A stretch of 13,400 nucleotides of DNA, taken from positions 1 through 13,400 of the forward strand of contig CAKQRW010000061.1 of NCBI GenBank assembly GCA_934271655.1, read 5' to 3'. The notes below the pieces were generated by a model. That model had not been told where the DNA came from. It worked only from the letters and a program-made list of their open reading frames with translations, and made no database searches. The DNA comes from an uncultured Bacteroidaceae bacterium. GTDB lineage: Bacteria > Bacteroidota > Bacteroidia > Bacteroidales > Bacteroidaceae. Positions 1-6,277 of this stretch are shown in pieces; within the stretch, counting starts at the first letter, position 1; the number at the start of each line of letters is the position of its first letter. The position numbers were made by a program, and so were the translations under genes.

Positions 1-5
1 AAAAT

Positions 6-76
6 TGGGATATGGTGTAATGGTAACACAACAGATTCTGGTCCTGTTTTTCCTGGTTCGAGTCCGGGTATCCCAA
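6..76 (+). tRNA. tRNA-Gln (anticodon CTG)
   Basis: A 71-base cloverleaf can be drawn by eye. The acceptor stem pairs TGGGATA (6-12) with TATCCCA (69-75), and base 76 is the discriminator A. The D arm carries GTGT/ACAC around AATGGTA, and the T arm contains GGTTCGAGTCC. The anticodon loop TTCTGGT (36-42) puts CTG at 38-40, which reads the glutamine codon CAG. The 31-39 pair at the top of the anticodon stem is an A-C mismatch, as it also is in the second copy. CCA is not encoded. A hairpin terminator follows directly. Confidence 0.95.
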
Positions 77-82
77 CAAGAG

Positions 83-112
83 AGAGACTTCTTCATGAAG
101 TCTCTTTTTTTT
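83..112 (+). terminator. Rho-independent terminator of the left tRNA-Gln
   Basis: The perfect 9-bp stem AGAGACTTC (83-91) / GAAGTCTCT (97-105) has a 5-base loop and runs into eight T residues (105-112). It begins seven bases after the tRNA. The right-hand tRNA copy is followed by a related hairpin. Confidence 0.9.
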
Positions 113-159
113 GTCATGCATTTTTTTCTATAATGCTGAGAGTGCGGAATTAGATGTCT

Positions 160-187
160 GCGGATTTTCCCGGTTGGCGACTGATGA
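160..187 (+). repeat. Left arm of outer inverted repeat
   Basis: This arm begins GCGGATTTTCCCGGTTGG and continues GACTGATGA. It matches the reverse complement of 939-967 with one inserted base (CCC versus CCCC) and two substitutions (C/T and A/C). Similarity stops abruptly on the outer side, as expected of the end of an element or the base of a long stem. No obvious target-site duplication flanks the pair. Confidence 0.85.
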
Positions 188-503
188 ATAGTTTGACTTT
201 TGTCTTTGCAGGGCGAGGCATGCATTTTCTCACGTCAATTCCACACTGAGCGTCGCTTCGTTTTTCCAGGGCCATGTGTGGGGTCATTGGGCTTTCAGCT
301 TGCCCTGGATGCAGCCATGACTCTTTCTGAATACGGATTGGGCTGATTGGGCTGGTTCTTTTAACCGTACAGGTTGAAAATTTTCAAACCGTCAAACTTG
401 CGCTGAATCAGTTCTGCTTGACCATGCCACATGCTGTGACAACCCACGAAAATGCAGCCTGAAGGCATGGAAAATGGTGTTGCGGGACATGCGCAAGTCT
501 TAC

Positions 504-642
504 ACAAAAGGACAAAAAGGACAAAAAGGACAAACGGCCAAAATGCCAAAACATAGTAAAACTATACAAAATAAGTAATTTTGATGAATTATACAAGGAG
601 ATGTCAATTGTCCTTTTGTCCTTTTTGTCCTTTTGTCCTTTT
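504..642. repeat. Inner inverted repeat of GGACAAAA units
   Basis: The left arm (504-537) is four head-to-tail units of 8-9 bases, of the form ACAAAA(A)GG. The right arm (610-642) is four GTCCTTTT(T) units, the same motif inverted. The arms enclose about 70 AT-rich bases, including a small hairpin ATAGT/ACTAT. Similarity continues imperfectly outward: GTCTT followed by a C-rich spacer on both sides, and an ACAT..GC..AA block beyond, so the symmetry may span roughly 478-680. The layout resembles a miniature inverted-repeat element, but I see no clean target duplication. Confidence 0.8.
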
Positions 643-834
643 GGGGGCAAGACATATTGCAGATGTAGCGACGGCAATGAGGAGTCTGATTCATCAGACA
701 GTTTGCTGTGTCTGCAAAGCCTGATGGTCGAGCATTGCAACATTCGCCACATATTGACTGTTGATGACTTGGCGCGCATATTGTCCCGCCCTACTTTTCA
801 GGCCTTGCAATACACTATGCTTTGCGCATACGTC

Positions 835-922
835 ATCCTAAGGCTTGCATGTCCTTATCCTAAGGTTAGTGCATCGTTATCCTGCACTTTATGCGTCGAC
901 ATCCTAAGGTTTGTGCATCTGT
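835..922 (+). repeat. 22-bp tandem repeat, four units
   Basis: Four units start at 835, 857, 879 and 901, exactly 22 bases apart, each beginning ATCCT. Units 1, 2 and 4 share ATCCTAAGG followed by a GCAT-containing tail; unit 3 diverges in the middle (ATCCTGCAC). A weaker fifth copy may precede them at 813-834. The constant period is close to two turns of the helix, as for iterons or clustered protein-binding sites, but no replication gene is nearby. Confidence 0.8.
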
Positions 923-938
923 ATATATTTACAACATG

Positions 939-967
939 TCAGCAGTCACCAACCGGGGAAAATCCGC
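939..967 (-). repeat. Right arm of outer inverted repeat
   Basis: Read on the minus strand this 29-base segment begins GCGGATTTTCCCCGGTTGG and continues GACTGCTGA. It pairs with 160-187 as described there. It lies 39 bases downstream of the stop codon of the minus-strand gene ending at 1007, so transcripts reading past that gene would enter the repeat from this side. Confidence 0.85.
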
Positions 968-1006
968 CGAGCCGTTTTTTCCATTCACTACATCCCTGCC
1001 TCATCT

Positions 1007-2662
1007 TTACTTTTTCTTCAAACGCTGCCTCAACATGCGTCTGAACGTGCCCTCATCCCTCAGGTCAAACGAGCGTTCCAAAACGATGCCACGCCGGTCC
1101 AGAGTCTTAGACACAGCCACATTAGTCACATTTCCCAAGCATTCATTGATATTATAGTAATCAGACAGCGACACATTGACACACTCCTGTCCTTGCAGGA
1201 AATGTTCTCTCACCATTCTCACATCTTCACTTCCATACAATGAGTCACACATGACAAAGAGAAACTTCAAATCGGGACTGTCAGCATAATCAGCCATCAA
1301 GTTGTCAAGTCTGCCCAACATGTCCATAGTCTCACGGCTGCCATCTACAAACACCACCTGATAAAACGCCGGACCGCTCTGCACTGAAGCATATCCACGC
1401 AAAGGCTCCACACTTTCAAAGACCGAGCGCACAGACTTATCTGCCACAGCAGAGCCAGCCTTCACAGCCGTTTCCGTCTCATGCCACAAGTCCACATCGG
1501 CCATAGCATGCCTAAACCTGTTGTAATCAGGAAGCACCGACACAAGAGGCTCACGCAACAGCTCTCGGCAGCGCTTCCAATCCTCCGCATTGAAAAAAGC
1601 CCCAGCCTTTCCACCTTCGAATTTCCCCAAATAAACAAGGTTGGTATAATACCCCACGTCAGCGTCCAGCTGCATCAAGCGCATCTCAGGCCACGACAAG
1701 CCATATTTCCATGCACAATACACAGCCATAGCACTATGCCCTGCTCTGTTGGCATAAATAGCCCTCTCATACCAATCTGTGTCAAAACCTTCATGCTGCT
1801 CATACGGCGAGCCCATCAGGCTCTCCCTGTAACATTTTAAGAACCTACTGCTCAAAACATTGCCGCTGCATGCTGAATTGTCATAACTGACATCATAGGC
1901 ACCATCATCCCCCTTCTCATATGAGAAAGATGTCGTCTCGCCAGGTACAGCGACAAAAGGCACCTTCACCCGTTTGCCACCAGCATCCAAGACAGCATGC
2001 ATCAGCCTCATCCTGTCAGAAGGAATGTCAAGTACAAAAGAGCCATCGTCTTGCACTCTGGCGTAATAGACAGAAGGCTCACCAGCAGCATACTCATTCA
2101 AAGCATACACAAATCCCTTTCCATACTTGGAATCATATCCCTGCACACTTCCTTTAACGCGTGCATTACGCATCTTGCCTTCACGCAGAGCCAACCTCTT
2201 TGCAGAGCCAGCGCGTTCCACTGCCGCATGCCATGAAGCCGAGAACCGACCAGCATCCTTCATGTCGCAAATGCCATATACACCAAATCGCTTGCCTGTG
2301 CCATCGCTCATCAAGTCAAAAACCTGCACATCAGTGTCTGCATTGCGAAAACGCAGCACATTCACGCCTTTACCTGTTTTGCCTTCAGCGGCTTCCACCC
2401 CCATAAGTTCATGCTTTCTACCCTTTTCATCATCAACATACCAGCCATCGAAGCCACCGCATTCTGAAAATCTCCCATCGTGACTTTCATGGACATACAC
2501 ATCAATGGCGTCATGCTTTATGACCACTTTGTTTATTACGCCCACATCACCATATGTTGCCACAGGATATTTCCACACCACACTGTCTGCATCCTGCGCA
2601 AACGATGATGCAGCACAGGCTGACATAAGAATGAAGCATCCAATGTTTTTATTTAAGTTCAT
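1007..2662 (-). CDS. Secreted thioredoxin-fold protein lacking the CxxC motif
   Basis: A 551-residue protein with an N-terminal signal peptide (hydrophobic core 8-20, likely cut after SSFA at 22), so periplasmic or exported. Residues about 140-250 show the beta-sandwich pattern with DGSF and VPGET that precedes thioredoxin domains in many Bacteroidetes TlpA-like proteins. The C-terminal part (434-545) follows the thioredoxin order: strand YQVVFVDG, long helix, strand FLFVMCDS, helix, then a late strand near TLDRRGIVL. At the position of the redox-active WCxxC it reads VDGSRETMD, so disulphide chemistry is unlikely. It ends in a basic tail. The start ATG follows an AT-rich leader without a Shine-Dalgarno sequence, usual for this phylum. 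A possible promoter element, TATTTTTG, lies on the minus strand at 2768-2775. The substrate is unknown and the family assignment is moderate. Confidence 0.8.
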   Translation of the reverse strand: MNLNKNIGCFILMSACAASSFAQDADSVVWKYPVATYGDVGVINKVVIKHDAIDVYVHESHDGRFSECGGFDGWYVDDEKGRKHELMGVEAAEGKTGKGVNVLRFRNADTDVQVFDLMSDGTGKRFGVYGICDMKDAGRFSASWHAAVERAGSAKRLALREGKMRNARVKGSVQGYDSKYGKGFVYALNEYAAGEPSVYYARVQDDGSFVLDIPSDRMRLMHAVLDAGGKRVKVPFVAVPGETTSFSYEKGDDGAYDVSYDNSACSGNVLSSRFLKCYRESLMGSPYEQHEGFDTDWYERAIYANRAGHSAMAVYCAWKYGLSWPEMRLMQLDADVGYYTNLVYLGKFEGGKAGAFFNAEDWKRCRELLREPLVSVLPDYNRFRHAMADVDLWHETETAVKAGSAVADKSVRSVFESVEPLRGYASVQSGPAFYQVVFVDGSRETMDMLGRLDNLMADYADSPDLKFLFVMCDSLYGSEDVRMVREHFLQGQECVNVSLSDYYNINECLGNVTNVAVSKTLDRRGIVLERSFDLRDEGTFRRMLRQRLKKK

Positions 2663-2677
2663 ACAATATCGTTTTAG

Positions 2678-2815
2678 ATGGTTAAAAAAATTGTTCTGTT
2701 AGATTACATGGTCATTCTTGAATCCATTGCATATCAAGAAGGAATGAAGCGCAGCGAGCTGCTTGACCAAAAATACTCTTTGACACAAGAAAAAATGCTG
2801 GATAATAAGAAGTAG
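2678..2815 (+). CDS. Possible 45-residue small protein or gene remnant
   Basis: An ATG directly after a TAG stop opens a 45-codon frame ending at TAG 2813-2815. The product starts MVKKIVLLDYMVILESIAY, has a hydrophobic front half and a charged, glutamine- and lysine-rich back half. It looks more protein-like than most chance frames of this size. Against it, it starts only 15 bases from the start codon of the divergent gene ending at 1007, so it would cover that gene's promoter, and it has no visible promoter or ribosome binding site. It could be the surviving end of a longer decayed gene. I do not recognise it. Confidence 0.25.
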   Translation: MVKKIVLLDYMVILESIAYQEGMKRSELLDQKYSLTQEKMLDNKK

Positions 2816-2898
2816 ACCCTACATTTATATATATTTTTACAGCGGCGTTTTTTAGAACCCACCATAAGTTTCACTACTCCTTTTTACACCGCATCCAA

Positions 2899-3405
2899 TC
2901 AATAAGCCACCTCAAAAAGTTTCATGTCTGGTTTCAGAGCCGTCTCCAAACTAAAATTGCCACTTTTTTTGTGCAGAGTGTCCATAACAGCTATGTCTGC
3001 GCATATATCTATCTCTTTGAAGACCCCAACCCAATCAACTTTCCTCTTAAAAGTATACGACAAGACACAATAACTTGCCTCTGGCTCGCCTAACGATATC
3101 GCAGACTTTGTTATCCTGTTTGGAAACATACCCTCTTCCCAGGAAACAGACACATTGAACTCCATCAAACGATTACACACTGTCTGGCATTTACTTTCAG
3201 TCCAACTACCTGCTTTATAATAAGACATAGGTTTCACAGGAGCAGTCGGTTGATTTTCAAGACTTCGTGTCATTTTCGTTTTAGCAAGCGTATAGTTTCC
3301 ATTATAATAAGAATCGTTATCCTCTTCACAGCTTGCCGACAAAACAGCGATCAGAGCGATTGGCAAAATTCTGTTTAAAACAGAATAATTGGCTACATAT
3401 TTCAT
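2899..3405 (-). CDS. Small, probably surface-exposed lipoprotein of unknown function
   Basis: A 168-residue protein with a type II signal peptide: basic start, hydrophobic segment 13-22, and lipobox LSASC with the lipidated cysteine at 26. The residues right after it are EEDND. In Bacteroidetes an acidic run just behind the lipid cysteine is known as a lipoprotein export signal to the cell surface, so surface exposure is inferred. Residues 31-70 look like a flexible linker; the rest (75-168) reads as mixed strand and helix with two cysteines (CQTVC, 74-78) and no motif that I recognise. A TAnnTTTG promoter lies about 40 bases upstream. It stands alone between AT-rich gaps, and its base composition is more AT-rich than the block from 3793 onward, which fits an accessory gene. 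Confidence 0.75.
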   Translation of the reverse strand: MKYVANYSVLNRILPIALIAVLSASCEEDNDSYYNGNYTLAKTKMTRSLENQPTAPVKPMSYYKAGSWTESKCQTVCNRLMEFNVSVSWEEGMFPNRITKSAISLGEPEASYCVLSYTFKRKVDWVGVFKEIDICADIAVMDTLHKKSGNFSLETALKPDMKLFEVAY

Positions 3406-3444
3406 AAATAATTTGTTATTTAAACTTTTTTGATTTGGTTATCG

Positions 3445-3452
3445 CAAAGATA
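3445..3452 (-). promoter_or_regulatory. Bacteroidetes -7 promoter element for the lipoprotein gene
   Basis: Minus-strand TATCTTTG is an exact match to TAnnTTTG. Transcription would start near 3438, giving a leader of about 33 bases before the ATG at 3405. No good TTTG -33 box lies at the usual 19-21 base spacing. Confidence 0.65.
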
Positions 3453-3608
3453 TTATTTATTCACTCATCTATATATATATTACAAATTATTTGGTATAAT
3501 TTAGCATAATTCGTCATCATCCATCATCATTTATCATACAAATGATATATACAGGTTGCAAATACTAAACTTAGAATATTTTTTATTCATCATATGTACA
3601 ATAAAAAG

Positions 3609-3660
3609 CGGCATTGCGTGTATGCAGTCTGCAAGCCACATACACACAATGCCGTCATTT
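3609..3660. terminator. Strong hairpin, likely bidirectional terminator downstream of pfkA
   Basis: CGGCATTGCGTGTATG (3609-3624) pairs with CATACACACAATGCCG (3639-3654) across 16 positions with a single C-A mismatch and a 14-base loop. It is flanked by AAAAAG on the left and TCATTTTTT on the right, so it offers a T-run on either strand. It lies about 140 bases past the pfkA stop and marks the end of the long minus-strand gene block. Confidence 0.75.
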
Positions 3661-3792
3661 TTTCATCTGCGAGTGAATTACCATGCAATTACCAGGCCAG
3701 CCCATCCACAATGACAGACCCATATGCCATGTCAAGCAAACGATTTGACAATATACGTCAAAAAAGCGCCAGAGGCAGATGCATAAGATAGG

Positions 3793-4773
3793 TCAGATAG
3801 ATATGTTGTGCAGGATCTCCAGCAGATTTCTGTCCACAGCCCTGTTGTCCTTGATGGCGCGTGAGAAAGGCACATAGACAATCTCATCATTGTCAATGCC
3901 CACCATCACATTTCTCAATCCCTTCAGCAGAGCCTCAATGCTCGCAGCCCCCATGCGGCTGGCGATGATGCGGTCATGCGCTGAAGGACTGCCGCCACGC
4001 TGCAAGTGTCCAAGGATGGATATGCGCACGTCAAGCTCAGGATACTGCGCCTTCATCAGGTCGGCATAATGCATGGCGCCGCCCGTCTGCTCGTTGGCTG
4101 CCACCAGCACGATGGAGCTTCCCTTGTTTTTCTTGAAGCCGTTCTGCACGAAATGATTCAGTTGTTCCTCCTCTATCTCCACTGTAGGCACGATAGCTTC
4201 CTCTGCCCCGGCAGCTATGCCGCCGTTGAGAGCCAGGAATCCAGCGCCGTCGCCCATCACCTCGACGAAGAACAGGCGCTCATGGCTGGTAGCCGTGTCG
4301 CGTATCTTGTCCACCGTGCGCATGATGGTGTTGAGGGCCGTGTCGTAACCGATGGTGGTGTCTGTGCCGCACAGGTTATTGTCGATGGTAGCAGGTATGG
4401 CTATGCACGGGAAGTCATACTCCTGCGCAAAGACCCTCGCCCCGTGTATGGAGCCGTCACCGCCAATGACGACAAGGGCGTCAATGCCGGCGTTCACAAT
4501 GTTGTCATACGCCTGCTGCCTGCCTTCTGCCGCCAAGAACTCCTTCGAGGGTGATGATTTCAAGATAGTGCCGCCAAACTGGAGGATGTTGCTGACGCTC
4601 TGTGTCTCGAAGTCAACAATTTCCCCGTCTATGAGGCCCTTATAACCACGGTAGATAGCCTTCACCTTCAGTCCGTTGTAGATGGCTGCGCGTGTCACAG
4701 CCCTGATGGCGCTGTTCATGCCAGGAGCGTCATTGCCCGAGGTCATGATGCCGATAGTCTTGATTTCTGCCAT
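3793..4773 (-). CDS. pfkA: 6-phosphofructokinase paralogue with altered active site
   Basis: 326 residues, the normal length for bacterial ATP-PFK, and similar to PfkA over its whole length: TSGNDAPGMN (11-20), GGDGS (104-108), TIDNN (129-133), GHLQRGGSP (255-263). Canonical PfkA makes fructose-1,6-bisphosphate from fructose-6-phosphate and ATP in glycolysis. GGDGS fits ATP rather than pyrophosphate use. The catalytic Asp (D131, E. coli D127), R250 (R243), H256 (H249) and R259 (R252) are kept. Aligned by eye to E. coli, however, R72 becomes P75, D129 becomes N133, R171 becomes D175, E222 becomes A226, G12 becomes N14 and G124 becomes A128. I checked the codons for P75, N133 and D175 in the DNA. 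The fold looks intact, so this may be a low-activity, regulatory or re-specialised paralogue. The gap upstream carries a tandem repeat (4806-4902). Confidence 0.9.
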   Translation of the reverse strand: MAEIKTIGIMTSGNDAPGMNSAIRAVTRAAIYNGLKVKAIYRGYKGLIDGEIVDFETQSVSNILQFGGTILKSSPSKEFLAAEGRQQAYDNIVNAGIDALVVIGGDGSIHGARVFAQEYDFPCIAIPATIDNNLCGTDTTIGYDTALNTIMRTVDKIRDTATSHERLFFVEVMGDGAGFLALNGGIAAGAEEAIVPTVEIEEEQLNHFVQNGFKKNKGSSIVLVAANEQTGGAMHYADLMKAQYPELDVRISILGHLQRGGSPSAHDRIIASRMGAASIEALLKGLRNVMVGIDNDEIVYVPFSRAIKDNRAVDRNLLEILHNISI

Positions 4774-4805
4774 AATAAAACAATCTTTTTATTTTAGAAC
4801 CTTAT

Positions 4806-4902
4806 TATCTATATGCTATGTTATCTATATGCTATGTTATCTCTCCATGCTATGATATCTATATGCTATGATATCTCTCCATTATATGCTTATCTCTATG
4901 CC
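4806..4902. repeat. Short tandem repeat upstream of pfkA
   Basis: Six units of 12-19 bases each begin TATCT. The exact core TATCTATATGCTATG occurs at 4806, 4822 and 4856, alternating with a TATCTCTCCAT variant at 4838 and 4872; the last unit at 4891 is shortened. The array fills most of the gap between the acyltransferase gene and pfkA and lies 33-129 bases upstream of the pfkA start. It may be a binding-site cluster or a slippage-prone tract. Confidence 0.85.
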
Positions 4903-4926
4903 ACAATCTTTTCATCTTATGAATGG

Positions 4927-5862
4927 TCATATCAGAGAATACTCATATTTGTCGTAACAGACAGCCCTGCAGCCAAATCCCTCCTTCTGAAACACAAGTC
5001 CCTCATTGAGCACATGCCCGTCATTCTCCGTCGATATGCCAAAGTCAAAGATGTCAAAGCCCTTCTCTTCAAGCACCTTTTCCATAATGGCCTCAATGGC
5101 CCCCATATTCTTTCCTTCGGGCGATGCCGCGAGATACTGCGAATGGAGCACTCGCCCCGATGCATAAAGCAGCATGCCACCCAGTGCCTTGCCGCACTCA
5201 TCCATCGCCTCATAAAGCACTATGTTGGCAGGGAAACGTCTGCGCAGCAGATTCATCTCCTCCAGCGTATGCACAGGCTTGACCCCATGCCGGCTGGCGA
5301 GGTTGTCTGTCAGTATCTGCCAGAAGTTGCTCATGTCGTCAGCCTTCACTACAGTCACCCCGTTCCTTCTTGCGCGGTTCAGCGCTGTATGCCTGTTGGG
5401 CCGCCATTTCAGCAGCCTCGAATAGTCAAACGCGCTCGACACGCCCCTCGCCGTCAGCCTCGCCCCGCAGCGAAACAGCGCATACAGGTCCTCTTCAGCC
5501 GGGAGCGACGCATATATATGAGGTATGGGCTTATACACCACCCTTCTCACACCCTCGTTCCTCAGCCATGCGTTCATCTCCATGAAGAGAGCCAGCACGC
5601 CCTCAGCCGTGCAAGCCTCATCCATCAGCAGTCCTCCATAGGTCAGTCCCTGATGCGAAAAGAGTGTGCCGTCCACAGCATTGGCAGGCAACACAGCATA
5701 CAGTTTACCATGCTTGTAGAACATAAGCGAAGAGTCTGCAAACCGGTCTGAATGGTAGTCCATGTAGTTGCGGTCGAGCAGGAACGTGGCATTCTTGCTC
5801 CTTGCCACAAAAGCGTTCCACTCCTCCTCGTCACCCTTACTGTATCTCTTTATTTCGAACAT
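4927..5862 (-). CDS. GNAT/FemAB-like N-acyltransferase
   Basis: A 311-residue cytoplasmic protein without signal peptide or membrane segment. The N-terminal half (1-140) and C-terminal half (150-300) look like the two-lobed acyltransferase arrangement of the FemAB/Acetyltransf_6 group. The stretch ALGGMLLYASGRVLHSQYL followed by NMGAIEAIMEKV and FDFGIS is the typical strand-helix-strand core of that group. Its start codon lies inside the end of the ketoisomerase gene (26-bp overlap), which points to translational coupling and a shared pathway. Together they suggest acylation of an amino sugar or related group for a surface glycan. The acceptor is not known, and no aminotransferase or glycosyltransferase is in the window. 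It is less likely to act on peptidoglycan cross-bridges, since Gram-negatives lack them. Confidence 0.8.
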   Translation of the reverse strand: MFEIKRYSKGDEEEWNAFVARSKNATFLLDRNYMDYHSDRFADSSLMFYKHGKLYAVLPANAVDGTLFSHQGLTYGGLLMDEACTAEGVLALFMEMNAWLRNEGVRRVVYKPIPHIYASLPAEEDLYALFRCGARLTARGVSSAFDYSRLLKWRPNRHTALNRARRNGVTVVKADDMSNFWQILTDNLASRHGVKPVHTLEEMNLLRRRFPANIVLYEAMDECGKALGGMLLYASGRVLHSQYLAASPEGKNMGAIEAIMEKVLEEKGFDIFDFGISTENDGHVLNEGLVFQKEGFGCRAVCYDKYEYSLI

Positions 5863-6256
5863 ACTCTAAAAACTCATCGTATTCGTAAATATAATCATCC
5901 AAGTCAAACAGCTCGCTCGCCAGCACCATGCACACAGCTCCGCTGGAGAAGTCGTCCAGCGTGCGCCACATGCCAGGAGTGATGAGCAGGCCCTGCCACG
6001 GATGGTTGAGCAGCACAGTCTTGCGCTCCCAGCCATTGTCGAGAGTGACGGCGAAGCTGCCGCTCATGGCCACCACCAGTTGGAAGAGGTTCTTATGGGC
6101 ATGGCCGCCACGGCTCTCACCGCCAGGCACGTCGTATGTCCAATACACCCTCTTGATGTCGAAGGGCACATTCTTCATCTGCTCCACCACCGTCAGATTG
6201 CCCCTGGGGTCTGTTATCTTCGGCAGCTCTATTATCTTGTAGTCAAGCTTTTTCAT
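5837..6256 (-). CDS. FdtA/WxcM-like sugar 3,4-ketoisomerase
   Basis: A 139-residue single-domain cupin, the length expected of FdtA/QdtA proteins, which convert dTDP-4-keto-6-deoxyglucose to the 3-keto sugar on the way to 3-amino-3,6-dideoxy sugars of surface glycans. The start region DPRGNLTVVEQ (16-26), IKRVYW (34-39) and the metal-free histidine motif RGGHAHK (49-55, H52 and H54) match the family, as do LDDFSS near 100 and YDEF near 126-129. After the conserved proline at 94 the sequence reads WRTL where some members have WHEM; I cannot judge its effect. The next gene overlaps this one, and ispH ends only 21 bases upstream, so the three are probably transcribed together. The exact sugar is not determined by the sequence. 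Confidence 0.85.
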   Translation of the reverse strand: MKKLDYKIIELPKITDPRGNLTVVEQMKNVPFDIKRVYWTYDVPGGESRGGHAHKNLFQLVVAMSGSFAVTLDNGWERKTVLLNHPWQGLLITPGMWRTLDDFSSGAVCMVLASELFDLDDYIYEYDEFLEYVRNKEIQ

Positions 6257-6277
6257 TTCCTATTCTCCTATAGCGAT

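Larger units (their letters stand above)
113..1006. other. Gene-less, repeat-rich region (possible large structured RNA or decayed element)
   Basis: These 894 bases hold no reading frame that looks like a real gene; the frames present are short, low in complexity or derived from repeats. They do hold many self-complementary segments. The outer arms 160-187 and 939-967 pair almost perfectly. Further pairs are 241-246/276-281, 266-272/302-308, 422-428/464-470 with inner 433-436/455-458, the GGACAAAA arms 504-537/608-642, 684-690/693-699 and 695-700/709-714. A 22-bp tandem repeat fills 835-922. The region could be a structured noncoding RNA, a non-autonomous mobile element, or a repeat island typical of the genus. 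The sequence alone does not decide between these. Confidence 0.5.
3406..3792. other. AT-rich intergenic region between the lipoprotein gene and pfkA
   Basis: This 387-base gap holds the lipoprotein promoter (3445-3452), a run of TCATCA-like triplets (3512-3535) and the hairpin 3609-3654. The remaining bases show no gene. A plus-strand open frame at 3594-3791 consists mostly of the hairpin and has no protein-like character. Confidence 0.6.

Noticed and set aside
835..922. CRISPR array
   Set aside because: The 22-bp units abut each other with no unique spacers, and no cas gene is present.
361..1044. Open frames on both strands inside the repeat region (for example 601-1044 plus, 408-779 and 361-549 minus)
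   Set aside because: They run through the GTCCTTTT arrays and tandem repeats, give cysteine/serine- or phenylalanine-rich low-complexity products, and show no recognisable domain. The 361-549 frame could be a repeat-borne peptide but has no support.
4813..5751. 312-codon plus-strand frame antisense to the acyltransferase gene
   Set aside because: It is the complement of a convincing minus-strand gene, begins in the tandem repeat, and reads as arginine/histidine-rich sequence without a domain.
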